10,237 nt of DNA, taken from NCBI GenBank assembly GCA_045118955.1, contig JBGVKB010000142.1, forward strand, positions 1 through 10,237, given 5' to 3'. Below are positions 1 to 7,365 of this stretch, one piece after another (within the stretch, counting starts at the first letter, position 1; every line of letters starts with the position of its first letter). The position numbers and the translations under genes were made by a program. The notes below the pieces were generated by a model, which did no database searches, had not been told where the DNA came from, and saw only the letters and a program-made list of their open reading frames with translations. The DNA is from SFJ001 sp045118955 (GTDB taxonomy: Bacteria; Bacillota; Clostridia; Oscillospirales; Ruminococcaceae).

Positions 1-647
1 AGGTACTCCGGGTGCCACTGCACCCCCAGCACAAAGCGCCGACCGGGCAGGCTCACCGCCTCGGTCAGCCCATCCGCGGCAGCGGCTTCCACCCTCAGCC
101 CTTCCCCCACCCGGCGGATGCCCTGATGGTGCAGGCTGTTCACCATAAGCCGCTCCCGCCCGGTCAACGCGCGGAGAAGCCCGTTTTCCGTCAGCCGCAC
201 CTCATGGCAGGGACGGTCGTAGGGCGGCTCCATGGCGTGCTCCAGCGCCTCCTCCAACTGGGCGGGGAGATCCTGATACAGGCCGCCGCCCAGCGCCACA
301 TTCAGCATCTGCGCGCCCCGGCAGACGCCCAGCACAGGCTTGTCCTCCGCGACGGCCCACCGCAGCAGGTGCAGCTCCATATCGTCCCGCTCACGGCTCA
401 GCGCCCCGCACAGGGGCAGCTTCTCCTCACCGTACAGCGCGGGGTCCACATCGTGTCCGCCGGTGATCAGCAGACCGTCGCAGCGCTCGTACAGCGCGCG
501 CAGAACGCTCTCCCCCATTCCCAGCGGCAGCAGCACCGGCAGCCCGCCCGCCGCGGCTACGGCGTCCAGATATTCCCGCTGGATCCACTGACTGTGTTTG
601 CCCTCGCGGGACTGGGGCGTCACCCCAATGAGAGGCTTGCACTGCAT
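1..647 (-). CDS. Gamma-glutamyl hydrolase-like class I glutamine amidotransferase (PuuD / peptidase C26 family), C-terminus cut by window edge
   Basis: 215 codons are visible and the frame is still open at base 1, so the C-terminus is missing; relatives of about 240-255 residues suggest roughly 25-40 residues are lost. The ATG at 645-647 is preceded by a strong AAGGAGG at 655-661 with 7 nt spacing. The nucleophile elbow GVCRGAQ puts the catalytic Cys at residue 109. QWHPE near the visible end gives His212 and Glu214, completing the Cys-His-Glu triad. LLITGGHDVDP (59-69) and NSLHHQGI (170-177) are typical of this family. Known members cleave gamma-glutamyl bonds in the cytoplasm, for example gamma-glutamyl-GABA in putrescine breakdown. 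The substrate here cannot be read from sequence, and no putrescine-pathway gene is nearby. It lies 92 nt after polC beyond a strong hairpin, so it is probably transcribed separately. Family assignment is firm; a specific PuuD role is inference. Confidence 0.9.
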   Translation of the reverse strand, partial: MQCKPLIGVTPQSREGKHSQWIQREYLDAVAAAGGLPVLLPLGMGESVLRALYERCDGLLITGGHDVDPALYGEEKLPLCGALSRERDDMELHLLRWAVAEDKPVLGVCRGAQMLNVALGGGLYQDLPAQLEEALEHAMEPPYDRPCHEVRLTENGLLRALTGRERLMVNSLHHQGIRRVGEGLRVEAAAADGLTEAVSLPGRRFVLGVQWHPEY

Positions 648-658
648 CCCCTTACCTC

Positions 659-672
659 CTTATTATAATAAG
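659..672. repeat. 14-bp perfect palindrome CTTATTATAATAAG overlapping a ribosome binding site
   Basis: The sequence is identical to its reverse complement and lies between the 675-710 hairpin and the start of the hydrolase gene, overlapping the first bases of its AAGGAGG. It contains TATAAT on both strands. A promoter using the minus-strand TATAAT would start transcripts inside the Shine-Dalgarno sequence, so it is unlikely to drive a normally translated mRNA. It is most simply the A/T-rich tail of the terminator. A protein-binding operator is possible but unsupported. Confidence 0.4.
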
Positions 673-674
673 TA

Positions 675-710
675 CGAACGGCGCACAGGGGATCTCCTGT
701 GCGCCGTTCG
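675..710 (-). terminator. Perfect 15-bp GC-rich hairpin after polC, probable intrinsic terminator
   Basis: Bases 675-689 and 696-710 are exact reverse complements, with a 6-nt loop at 690-695. It lies about 30 nt after the polC stop codon and just before the next gene, where a terminator is expected. Read on the minus strand, the stem is followed by an A/T-rich tail (TACTTATTATAATA) and not a clean U-run, so termination could be partial. A small second stem, CGCCG/CGGCG with a TTT loop (716-728), sits between the polC stop and this hairpin. Because the stem is symmetric it would also form in any plus-strand transcript. Confidence 0.75.
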
Positions 711-739
711 CGTCTCGCCGTTTCGGCGCAATTTCTGTT

Positions 740-3700
740 TTAGAAGAAGCTGAGCTGGTTGGAGTCCGGCAGGTCGCCCAGCGCGCCCGCCTTGCGCAGA
801 GTCTCCATCACGGCGCTGGACACGCCGCTGCGGGTCTGCAGCTCCTCCACCGACAGGAACTCCTCGCCGGTGCCGGCCGCCTCCTCCAGCGCGATGGCCG
901 CGGCCTCGCCCACGCCTTTCAGCGCGGTGAAGGGCAGACGGATCTTGCCATCCTCCAGAATGTACTGGGTGGCCTTGCTCTTGCCCAGTCGAATGGGCAG
1001 GAACTCATAGCCGCGCTGGAGCATCTCGTTCACAAGCTGGAGCGACACCTGAATGTCCTCGTTCTTGGCGGTGCGCTCCTCCTTCAGGCGGGCGTTGATC
1101 TCCTTCAGGTGGCGCATGGCCACCTCCTTGCCGCCCACCGCGGCCTCATAGTCCAGGTCGTCACCGCGCACGGTGAACCACACCGCATAGAACGCCTGCG
1201 GATGGTAGACCTTGAACCACATCATACGGATGGCCGCGATCAGGTAGGCCACCGCGTGGGCCTTGGGGAACATATATTTGATCTTGCGGCAGGAATCCAT
1301 GTACCAGTCCGGCACACCGCAGGCCCGCATGGCATCCTCCGCGCCCTCGGGGAAGCCGCTCTTGGCCACCTTGCCCTTGCGGGTCAGCTCCATAATGTTG
1401 AAGGCCAGCTTCGGCTCTAGGCCCTTGTGCAGCAGATAGGTCATGATGCTGTCGCGGCAGCCGATCACCTCGGAAATGGTGCAGGTGCCGTTCTTGATCA
1501 GATCCTGCGCGTTGCCGTTCCACACGTCGGTGCCGTGGGACAGACCGGAGATCTGGGTCAGGTCGCTGAAGCTCTGGGGCTGGGCCTCCAGCAGCATCTG
1601 CCGCACAAAGGGGGTGCCCAGCTCCGGGATGCCGAAGGTGCCGGTCTTGCTGTCGATCTGCTCGGGGGTCACCCCCAGCGCTTCGGTGGAGATGAGCAGG
1701 CTGATGACCCGCTTGTCGTTCATGGGGACCTGATCCATGGTGATGCCGGTCAGCTCCTCAAAGTACTTGTACATGGTGGGCACATCGTGGCCCAGCTCGT
1801 CCAGCTTCAGCAGGGTATCGTGCAGGTACTTGAACTCGAAATGGGTGGTCAGCACGCCCTTGTCCCGGTCGTCGGCGGGGTGCTGGATGGGGCAGAAGTC
1901 GTAGATCTCATTGCAGGAGGGCACGACCACCATGCCACCGGGGTGCTGGCCGGTGGTGCGCTTCACGCCGGTACAGCCCAGCGTCAGGCGGTTCTCCTCC
2001 ACACGGTTCACGGTGCGGCCCCGCTCCTCCAGATACTTCTTCACATAGCCGTAGGCGGTCTTGTCCTGCAAACCCGACACGGTGCCCGCCTTGAAAACGA
2101 ACACCTTGCCGAACAGCTCCTCGGTGTACCGATGCACGCTGGACTGATACTCGCCGGAGAAGTTCAGGTCGATGTCCGGCTCCTTGTCGCCATAGAATCC
2201 GAGGAAGGTCTCGAAGGGGATGTCGTGGCCGTCCACCAGCATCTTGGTGCCGCACTCCGGGCAGTTCTTGTCCGGCAGGTCGAAGCCGTCGGCGATGCTG
2301 CCATCGGTGATGAACTCGCTGTGCTTGCAGTTGGGGCACAGGTAGTGGGGCGGCAGGCTGTTCACCTCAGAGATGCCCGAGAAGTGCGCCACCGCCGAGG
2401 AGCCGACCGAGCCGCGGCTGCCAACCTCGTAGCCGTGTTCGTTGGAGTAGGCCACCAGCTTGACCGCGATGACGTACAGAACCGCGTAGCCGTGGCCACA
2501 GATGGAGTCCAGCTCCTTCTGGAGCCGCTCCTCCACCAGCTTGGGCAGCGGGTCGCCGTAACGCTCCTTGGCGGTCTTCCATGTGGCGTCTCGAAGCTGC
2601 TGCTCCGCGCCCTCGATGGAGGGCGGATAGGTACCCTTGGGGATGGCGCGGAAGTTGCCCTCGCAGCGGTCGGCCACCCGATTGGGGTTGTCGATGACCA
2701 CAGCCCGCGCCTTTTCCGGGCCGAGATAGGCAAACTGCTCCAGCATATCCTCGGTGGTGCGATAGAAGAGCGGCGCCTGATTGTCCGCGTCCTTGAAGCC
2801 GCTGCCCGCCTGCAGAATGGCGCGGTAGAGCGCGTCCTCCGGCTCCTGAAAGTGGACGTCCCCGGTGGCCACCACCGGTTTGTGCAGCAGCTCGCCCAGC
2901 TCCACAATGCGCCGGTTGAAGTCCTTGATGCGGTCGATGGAGTCGACCGTACCGTTCCGCAGCATATATTCGTTGTTGCCCAGCGGCTGAATTTCCAGAA
3001 AATCGTAGTAGCTGCCGATCCGCTTCAGTTCCTCTGTGTCGCGCCCCTCCACCACCGCTCTGTAAAGCTCACCGGCCTCACAGGCAGAGCCGATGAGCAG
3101 ACCCTCCCGGTAGCGGTTCAAAAGGCTACGGGGTACGCGCGGCCGTTTGAAGAAATACTGGGTGTGGGCGGCGCTGACGATCTTGTAGAGGTTTTTCAGG
3201 CCCACCTGATTCTTCACCAAAAGAATGATGTGGTGATATTTTTTCTTCAGCACCTCGCTGCTGCCGCCAAGGCCGGTGTTCACATCCTCCACCCGCTCCA
3301 CACCGCGGGCTTTCAGATCCTCCAGCATCTTGCAGAAGATGCGGGCCAGCGCCTGCGCGTCATCCACCGCGCGGTGGTGATTGAAGGGCGGGATCTCCAG
3401 ATACTTGTTCACCGTGTCCAGCTTGTAGTTGCTCAGACCCGGGTACAGCGCCCGCGCCATGGGCAGGCTGTCGATGTAGGGGTTGTCCAGCTCGATGCCG
3501 GCGTGCTGCGCCGCCAGCTGCATGAACCGCATATCAAAGCCGTGGGCATTGTGCGCCACCAGCACCCGGTCGCCCGCGAACTCCTTAAACAGCCGCATGG
3601 CCTCGTCCGGGTCGGGGGCATCCGCCACCATGCTGTCGTTGATGCCGGTCAACTCCACGATCTTCTCGGGGATGGGCTTGCCCGGGTTGACGAAGGTACC

Positions 3701-5032
3701 GAACTGCTCGGTGATCTGCCCGTTTTCCACCAGCACCGCGCCGATCTCGGTCAGGGTCTCCGTCTGAGGGTTCAGGCCGGTGGTCTCGGTGTCAAATACC
3801 ACAAAGCTGCCCGACAGAGGGCCGCTCGGATTTTTGCCGTACACCACGGGGATCATGTCGTCCACAAAGTAGGCCTCACAGCCGTAGATGAGCTTGAAGT
3901 CCGGGTCCTTTTTGTGGATGTCATCCGCCGCCAGCATGGCCTCGGGGTAACCCTGACAGACGCCGTGGTCGGTGATGGCAATGGCCCGGTGGCCCATGCG
4001 GTGAGCCAGGCGCACGATGCCGCCCGGGTCGCAGAAGCCGTCCATGCTGGACAGTTTGGTGTGCAGATGCAGCTCCACCCGCTTTTCCGGGGCGTTGTCC
4101 TGTCGCTGCTTGCGCTCCACGATCATCACGTCATAGGGATAAACCACATAGTCGCGCTCATATTTATCAAATGCACAGTCGCCCTTGATGACCAGCGTGG
4201 TGCCCTTCTTGAGGCCCTCCCACTTGGCACAGGAGCCGTCGTCCCCCTCCGGCGCACGCACCTTCAGGTTGATGGAGCCGGTGTAGTCGGTGATGGACAC
4301 GGTGTAGATCTTGCGGAAGTTGCCCTTGGTCTCGGTGGCGAACACCTCGCCCCAGATGGTCACCTTGCCGCCCTCGCCGCCCACGTCCTTCAGCGGCTGC
4401 AGCTCGCCGGGCTTGAACAGCTTGCCGTGGAACACCTCCACCGGCTTGTCGGTCAGATCCAGCCCGGGGATCTGCATGACCTGCGCCGTGGGCTTCTTCG
4501 CCACAAACGCGGTGGTGGGCACCTTCTCCTGAATGTGCTGTTCCCAATCCTGCACAGTGGACTGCTTGCCGAGGGACATCTTCACCCGGAGACGCACGCC
4601 GGTGCGCTCCTCAATGCGCTCGGACAGCCGCTTGGGGAACTGGATACCCGCCAGAATGTTCTTGCCGGTGCGCAGATGGATGGTCAGCTCGTCGCCCTGC
4701 AGATCCACCCGGCTGCGGTCGAGGAAGCCGTTGATGGGCAGGCCCTCCTCCTTCAGCTCCTCAATGAGATCCATCACCGCGGCAGGGGTGATGGCATTAA
4801 AGTTGAAGTAGCTGTGTACCACCACCTCCACATCGTTGAAGGTGGGGCGAAGGGACATGGCAAGGCGTTTGCACAGGCCCCGGTCAAGGGGCGCCGCGCT
4901 GCGCAGACTGATGCAGATGCGCTGGCTCTGGCGCAAGAACTCCACCCGCTCCACCAGCACCTGCGAAAAGCTGGCCGCAAATTCCGGATCTTCGGCAAAT
5001 TGCAGCCACAATTCGGTCACAAGAGGTTTCAC
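740..5032 (-). CDS. polC: DNA polymerase III subunit alpha, PolC type (1430 aa)
   Basis: This is the replicative DNA polymerase of low-GC Gram-positives, with built-in 3'-5' proofreading. Domains in order: N-terminal region (1-200); OB fold (about 220-305); PHP domain, split, with HLH at 322-324, TDHG at 354-357 and GDVHF at 724-728; DnaQ-like exonuclease inserted at about 408-575. Exonuclease motifs are FDTETTGL (D414, E416), FD at 499-500, and HRAVDD (H553, D558). The polymerase core has RGSVGSS (873-879), a zinc-binding Cys4 site (C899, C902, C924, C927), PDIDLNF with catalytic D953 and D955, and LKLDELGHD with the third Asp at D1078. The protein ends in QLSFF, a match to the sliding-clamp binding pentapeptide. 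The length is normal for PolC (about 1430-1470). The start is GTG at 5030-5032, with AAAGGAG 6 nt upstream; it matches the expected N-terminus and no better start is seen. It is the last gene of the cluster, 125 nt after ispG. Confidence 0.98.
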   Translation of the reverse strand: MKPLVTELWLQFAEDPEFAASFSQVLVERVEFLRQSQRICISLRSAAPLDRGLCKRLAMSLRPTFNDVEVVVHSYFNFNAITPAAVMDLIEELKEEGLPINGFLDRSRVDLQGDELTIHLRTGKNILAGIQFPKRLSERIEERTGVRLRVKMSLGKQSTVQDWEQHIQEKVPTTAFVAKKPTAQVMQIPGLDLTDKPVEVFHGKLFKPGELQPLKDVGGEGGKVTIWGEVFATETKGNFRKIYTVSITDYTGSINLKVRAPEGDDGSCAKWEGLKKGTTLVIKGDCAFDKYERDYVVYPYDVMIVERKQRQDNAPEKRVELHLHTKLSSMDGFCDPGGIVRLAHRMGHRAIAITDHGVCQGYPEAMLAADDIHKKDPDFKLIYGCEAYFVDDMIPVVYGKNPSGPLSGSFVVFDTETTGLNPQTETLTEIGAVLVENGQITEQFGTFVNPGKPIPEKIVELTGINDSMVADAPDPDEAMRLFKEFAGDRVLVAHNAHGFDMRFMQLAAQHAGIELDNPYIDSLPMARALYPGLSNYKLDTVNKYLEIPPFNHHRAVDDAQALARIFCKMLEDLKARGVERVEDVNTGLGGSSEVLKKKYHHIILLVKNQVGLKNLYKIVSAAHTQYFFKRPRVPRSLLNRYREGLLIGSACEAGELYRAVVEGRDTEELKRIGSYYDFLEIQPLGNNEYMLRNGTVDSIDRIKDFNRRIVELGELLHKPVVATGDVHFQEPEDALYRAILQAGSGFKDADNQAPLFYRTTEDMLEQFAYLGPEKARAVVIDNPNRVADRCEGNFRAIPKGTYPPSIEGAEQQLRDATWKTAKERYGDPLPKLVEERLQKELDSICGHGYAVLYVIAVKLVAYSNEHGYEVGSRGSVGSSAVAHFSGISEVNSLPPHYLCPNCKHSEFITDGSIADGFDLPDKNCPECGTKMLVDGHDIPFETFLGFYGDKEPDIDLNFSGEYQSSVHRYTEELFGKVFVFKAGTVSGLQDKTAYGYVKKYLEERGRTVNRVEENRLTLGCTGVKRTTGQHPGGMVVVPSCNEIYDFCPIQHPADDRDKGVLTTHFEFKYLHDTLLKLDELGHDVPTMYKYFEELTGITMDQVPMNDKRVISLLISTEALGVTPEQIDSKTGTFGIPELGTPFVRQMLLEAQPQSFSDLTQISGLSHGTDVWNGNAQDLIKNGTCTISEVIGCRDSIMTYLLHKGLEPKLAFNIMELTRKGKVAKSGFPEGAEDAMRACGVPDWYMDSCRKIKYMFPKAHAVAYLIAAIRMMWFKVYHPQAFYAVWFTVRGDDLDYEAAVGGKEVAMRHLKEINARLKEERTAKNEDIQVSLQLVNEMLQRGYEFLPIRLGKSKATQYILEDGKIRLPFTALKGVGEAAAIALEEAAGTGEEFLSVEELQTRSGVSSAVMETLRKAGALGDLPDSNQLSFF

Positions 5033-5045
5033 TGCGCGCTCCTTT
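5030..5045 (-). promoter_or_regulatory. Ribosome binding site and GTG start of polC
   Basis: On the minus strand AAAGGAG (5039-5045) is followed by 6 nt and then GTG (5030-5032), which reads into KPLVTELW. This fixes the start as GTG, with initiator Met replacing Val. A GTG start usually gives somewhat lower initiation than ATG. Confidence 0.8.
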
Positions 5046-5066
5046 CCTTCGTTTTACAGTCTGTTT

Positions 5067-5083
5067 TTTGCACAATATGCAAA
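5067..5083. repeat. Short inverted repeat TTTGCA-N5-TGCAAA upstream of polC
   Basis: Perfect 6-bp arms at 5067-5072 and 5078-5083 are separated by CAATA, in the A/T-rich part of the ispG-polC gap about 35 nt before the polC start. The size and symmetry suit a dimeric regulator site, but a 6-bp repeat in an A/T-rich stretch can easily occur by chance. I could not find a convincing -35/-10 pair here. Confidence 0.3.
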
Positions 5084-5089
5084 TTCGCC

Positions 5090-5121
5090 AAAGCCGCCGT
5101 CCGTTTTCGGGCAGCGGCCTT
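5090..5121 (-). other. Imperfect 14-bp hairpin in the ispG-polC gap (possible attenuator or processing site)
   Basis: On the minus-strand RNA, bases 5121-5108 can pair with 5103-5090 around an AAAA loop: 11 Watson-Crick pairs, 2 G-U pairs and one C-A mismatch. No U-run follows the stem, so it is a weak candidate for a full terminator. It may lower read-through into polC, mark an RNA-processing point, or stabilise the 3' end of the upstream messages. Confidence 0.45.
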
Positions 5122-5157
5122 GGGATGTATTTCGCGTTTAAAATGCAGTTGTCGGCC

Positions 5158-6210
5158 TTACAGCTTGCAGATCTCATCCACAAGCTGGCCTACGATGTCG
5201 CCCCGCAGCATACGGATGCGCTCGCCCTTGATGAACAGCAGCGCCTCGTCCTTGCCTCCGGCGATGCCGATGTCCGCCTCCCGAGCCTCGCCGGGGCCAT
5301 TCACCACGCAGCCCATCACGGCCACCTTGATGCTGCGGCGGAACCCGCGGCGGCGCAGCTCCTCCTCCACCTCCTGGGCGATCTGCGCCACAGGGATGTT
5401 GGTGCGGCCGCAGGTGGGGCAGCTGATGATCTCGGGGCCGCCCACCGTGTGGCCCGCCGCCCGCAGAATGTCGTAGCCGGCCAGCACTTCCTTCTCCGGC
5501 TCGTCGGTGAGGGACACGCGGATGGTATCGCCGATGCCATCCAGCAGCAGACCGCCGATGCCCATGCCCGACTTGATCAGGCCCATGCGGTAGGTACCAG
5601 CCTCGGTGACGCCCACGTGCAGGGGGTAGTCACACTGCTGGCTGAGCAGACGGTAGGCCGCCATCATGCGGGGCACGTTGCTGGACTTGATGGAGATGAC
5701 GATGTTGTTGAAATCGTGCTTCTCCAGCAGGCGCACATGGTACATGGCGCTCTCCACCATGGCCTCGGGGGTGGGGCTGCCGTAGCGGGCAAGGATCTCT
5801 TTCTCCAGACTGCCGCCGTTCACACCGATGCGGATGGGAATGTTCTTTGCATTGCAGGCGTTGGCCACCGCGCGCACGTTCTCGTCCGCACCGATGTTGC
5901 CGGGGTTGATGCGGATCTTATCCGCGCCCGCTTCCACACAGGCCAGCGCCACCCGATAATCAAAATGGATGTCCGCCACAAAGGGGATGTCGGTCACATT
6001 TTTGATGGCCTCAATGACCTTTACGTCCTCCAGCGTGGGCACGCTGGCGCGCAGGATCTGGCAGCCCAGATCGGCCACCCGCTTCGCCTGCGCGGCGTTG
6101 CCCGCCAAGTCCTTGATGGGGACGTTCAGCATGGTCTGCACCGCCACCGGATTGGTGCCGCCAATGGCCAGCCCGCCGATCTTCACTTCACGCTTCAATT
6201 TGCGTTCCAT
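5158..6210 (-). CDS. ispG: 4-hydroxy-3-methylbut-2-en-1-yl diphosphate synthase (IspG/GcpE, 350 aa)
   Basis: IspG is an iron-sulfur enzyme that reductively converts methylerythritol cyclodiphosphate (MEcPP) to HMBPP, the penultimate step of the MEP isoprenoid pathway in the cytosol. An N-terminal TIM barrel (about 1-240) carries PVAVQTML (21-28), FVADIHFDY (77-85) and KIRINPGNIG (98-107). The C-terminal cluster domain has CPTCGR (C264, C267) and MGCVVNGPGEA (C301, E308), the expected three Cys plus one Glu ligands of the [4Fe-4S] cluster. The length is normal for the short bacterial form. The ATG start has AAAGGAG (6218-6224) with 7 nt spacing. It lies 27 nt after rseP and completes a cluster that also holds dxr, another MEP enzyme. 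Confidence 0.98.
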   Translation of the reverse strand: MERKLKREVKIGGLAIGGTNPVAVQTMLNVPIKDLAGNAAQAKRVADLGCQILRASVPTLEDVKVIEAIKNVTDIPFVADIHFDYRVALACVEAGADKIRINPGNIGADENVRAVANACNAKNIPIRIGVNGGSLEKEILARYGSPTPEAMVESAMYHVRLLEKHDFNNIVISIKSSNVPRMMAAYRLLSQQCDYPLHVGVTEAGTYRMGLIKSGMGIGGLLLDGIGDTIRVSLTDEPEKEVLAGYDILRAAGHTVGGPEIISCPTCGRTNIPVAQIAQEVEEELRRRGFRRSIKVAVMGCVVNGPGEAREADIGIAGGKDEALLFIKGERIRMLRGDIVGQLVDEICKL

Positions 6211-6237
6211 CGTTCTTCTCCTTTGGTAAAAACACGC

Positions 6238-7329
6238 TTATCCAAACAGGATGCGTCCCACGTCCTGTGTCGTCACATAGAACATCAGCGCCAGCAGCAG
6301 GCTCATGCCCACCAGCGTAATGCGCTCCTCGACCTTGGGCGGGAGCGGCTTGCCCCGCACACCCTCCAACAGCAGCAGCGCAATGCGTCCGCCGTCCAGC
6401 GCGGGCAGCGGCAGCAGATTGAACACGCCCAGATTTACGGTGAGCAGGGCCATCATGCTCAGCAGATCGCGCCAGCCGTAACTGGCCGCCTGCCCAATGG
6501 CATTGATGATGCCCACCGGCCCGGACAGCTCGTTGATGCCGGCACGCCCGGTGGCCAAGTCCATCAGACTGCGCGCCACCACACGCCCGTAGTACAGCAC
6601 ACCGTTGCCTGCCTCGCTGAGCACATTCATCGGCGTTTTTTCAAGGCCGTATACCACAAAGCCCAGCATCATGCCGGTGGTGCCGTCCTCGTTTTCCACT
6701 GTGTCGAACTGCACGCCGGGCAGCTCAACGGTCTTGCCGTCCCGCCGCACAGTGAGGTCTGCCGAGTAATTCTCGCTGCGCACCAGCTCATACACGATGT
6801 CATTGGCAATAAAGCACCGACGACCGTTGACTTTCAGAATGGTATCGTCCACCTGCAGGCCGGTCGCCGCGCACTTGGCACCCTCGGTGAAGCTGTGGAT
6901 CTGTCGGCTGACGATCTGATCCTGACCGCAAACCAGCACCAGCATCACCAGAAATCCCAAAACAAAGTTCATGGCGGCACCCGCCGCTGTCACCAGCATT
7001 CGCCGCGGAATGGTCACCTGCCCGAACGGAAGACCCCGCAGCTCCGGCGGGATCTCCGGCAGGTCGGGATCCGGCTCCTCGTCGCCGTCCTCTCCTTCCA
7101 TGCTCACATAGCCGCCGATGGGAAGCGCCCGCAGGCTGTACACCGTCGCGCCTTTTTGACGGCTGATCAGCGCCGGCCCCATGCCGATGGAAAACTCATT
7201 CACTTGAATGCCGCATTTTTTCGCGGTGATGAAATGCCCCAGCTCGTGGAATAGGATCGCCGCGCCAAACACCAAAACGGAAGCCGCCAACGTGATGAAA
7301 AATTGCAAATTCGGGGACCTCCAAACCAT
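6238..7329 (-). CDS. rseP: RseP/RasP-type site-2 zinc metalloprotease (363 aa from ATG; 356 aa from an alternative TTG)
   Basis: This is an intramembrane zinc protease. Family members cut transmembrane anti-sigma factors and remnant signal peptides in the cytoplasmic membrane. The first membrane segment (about 10-27) leads into HELGH (28-32; zinc ligands H28 and H32, catalytic E29). A second hydrophobic segment spans about 115-133, a single PDZ domain about 140-215, and the third zinc ligand is D312 in NLLPLPALDGGR (304-315), followed by a last segment around 337-351. SGPVGI (269-274) is also typical. Residues 78-106, between HELGH and the second segment, form an acidic proline-rich stretch that lacks the NKPVW-type motif I expect from relatives. 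Two starts are possible: ATG at 7327-7329 after AAGGG, or in-frame TTG at 7306-7308 preceded 8 nt earlier by GGAGGT. It lies 36 nt after dxr. Confidence 0.96.
   Translation of the reverse strand: MVWRSPNLQFFITLAASVLVFGAAILFHELGHFITAKKCGIQVNEFSIGMGPALISRQKGATVYSLRALPIGGYVSMEGEDGDEEPDPDLPEIPPELRGLPFGQVTIPRRMLVTAAGAAMNFVLGFLVMLVLVCGQDQIVSRQIHSFTEGAKCAATGLQVDDTILKVNGRRCFIANDIVYELVRSENYSADLTVRRDGKTVELPGVQFDTVENEDGTTGMMLGFVVYGLEKTPMNVLSEAGNGVLYYGRVVARSLMDLATGRAGINELSGPVGIINAIGQAASYGWRDLLSMMALLTVNLGVFNLLPLPALDGGRIALLLLEGVRGKPLPPKVEERITLVGMSLLLALMFYVTTQDVGRILFG
7306..7322 (-). promoter_or_regulatory. Candidate alternative ribosome binding site plus TTG start inside the 5' end of rseP
   Basis: On the minus strand GGAGGT (7317-7322) is followed by 8 nt and then TTG (7306-7308), codon 8 of the longer reading frame. 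This gives a protein starting (M)QFFITLAASV directly at the first membrane segment, as many RseP proteins do. The upstream ATG has only AAGGG, lying in the loop of a possible 4-bp stem (GGCA/TGCC). GGAGGT also encodes part of the longer N-terminus, so this could be coincidence. Confidence 0.45.
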
Positions 7330-7365
7330 GGGCAGACCCTTGCCGCCCGATGTATCTCGTAAAAA

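Noticed and set aside
662..667. Minus-strand TATAAT as a -10 box for the hydrolase gene
   Set aside because: Transcription would begin inside the Shine-Dalgarno sequence, and the position 17 nt upstream has CCTGTG, not a -35-like hexamer.
12..668. A 218-codon plus-strand frame opposite the hydrolase gene
   Set aside because: The minus strand here encodes a protein with an intact Cys-His-Glu triad and a strong ribosome binding site. The plus frame has low-complexity composition and no site.
1427..5476. A 1349-codon open frame on the plus strand, antisense to polC and part of ispG
   Set aside because: It is in exact codon register with polC, so a stop would arise only where polC uses TTA, CTA or TCA, codons rare in this GC-rich DNA. 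The product is rich in His, Gln, Val and Leu with no recognisable domain, and polC is clearly the real gene.
5068..7254. A 728-codon open frame on the plus strand, antisense to ispG and rseP
   Set aside because: It has the same cause: the frame is register-aligned with both ispG and rseP. The product is His/Gln/Ala-rich and without known motifs.
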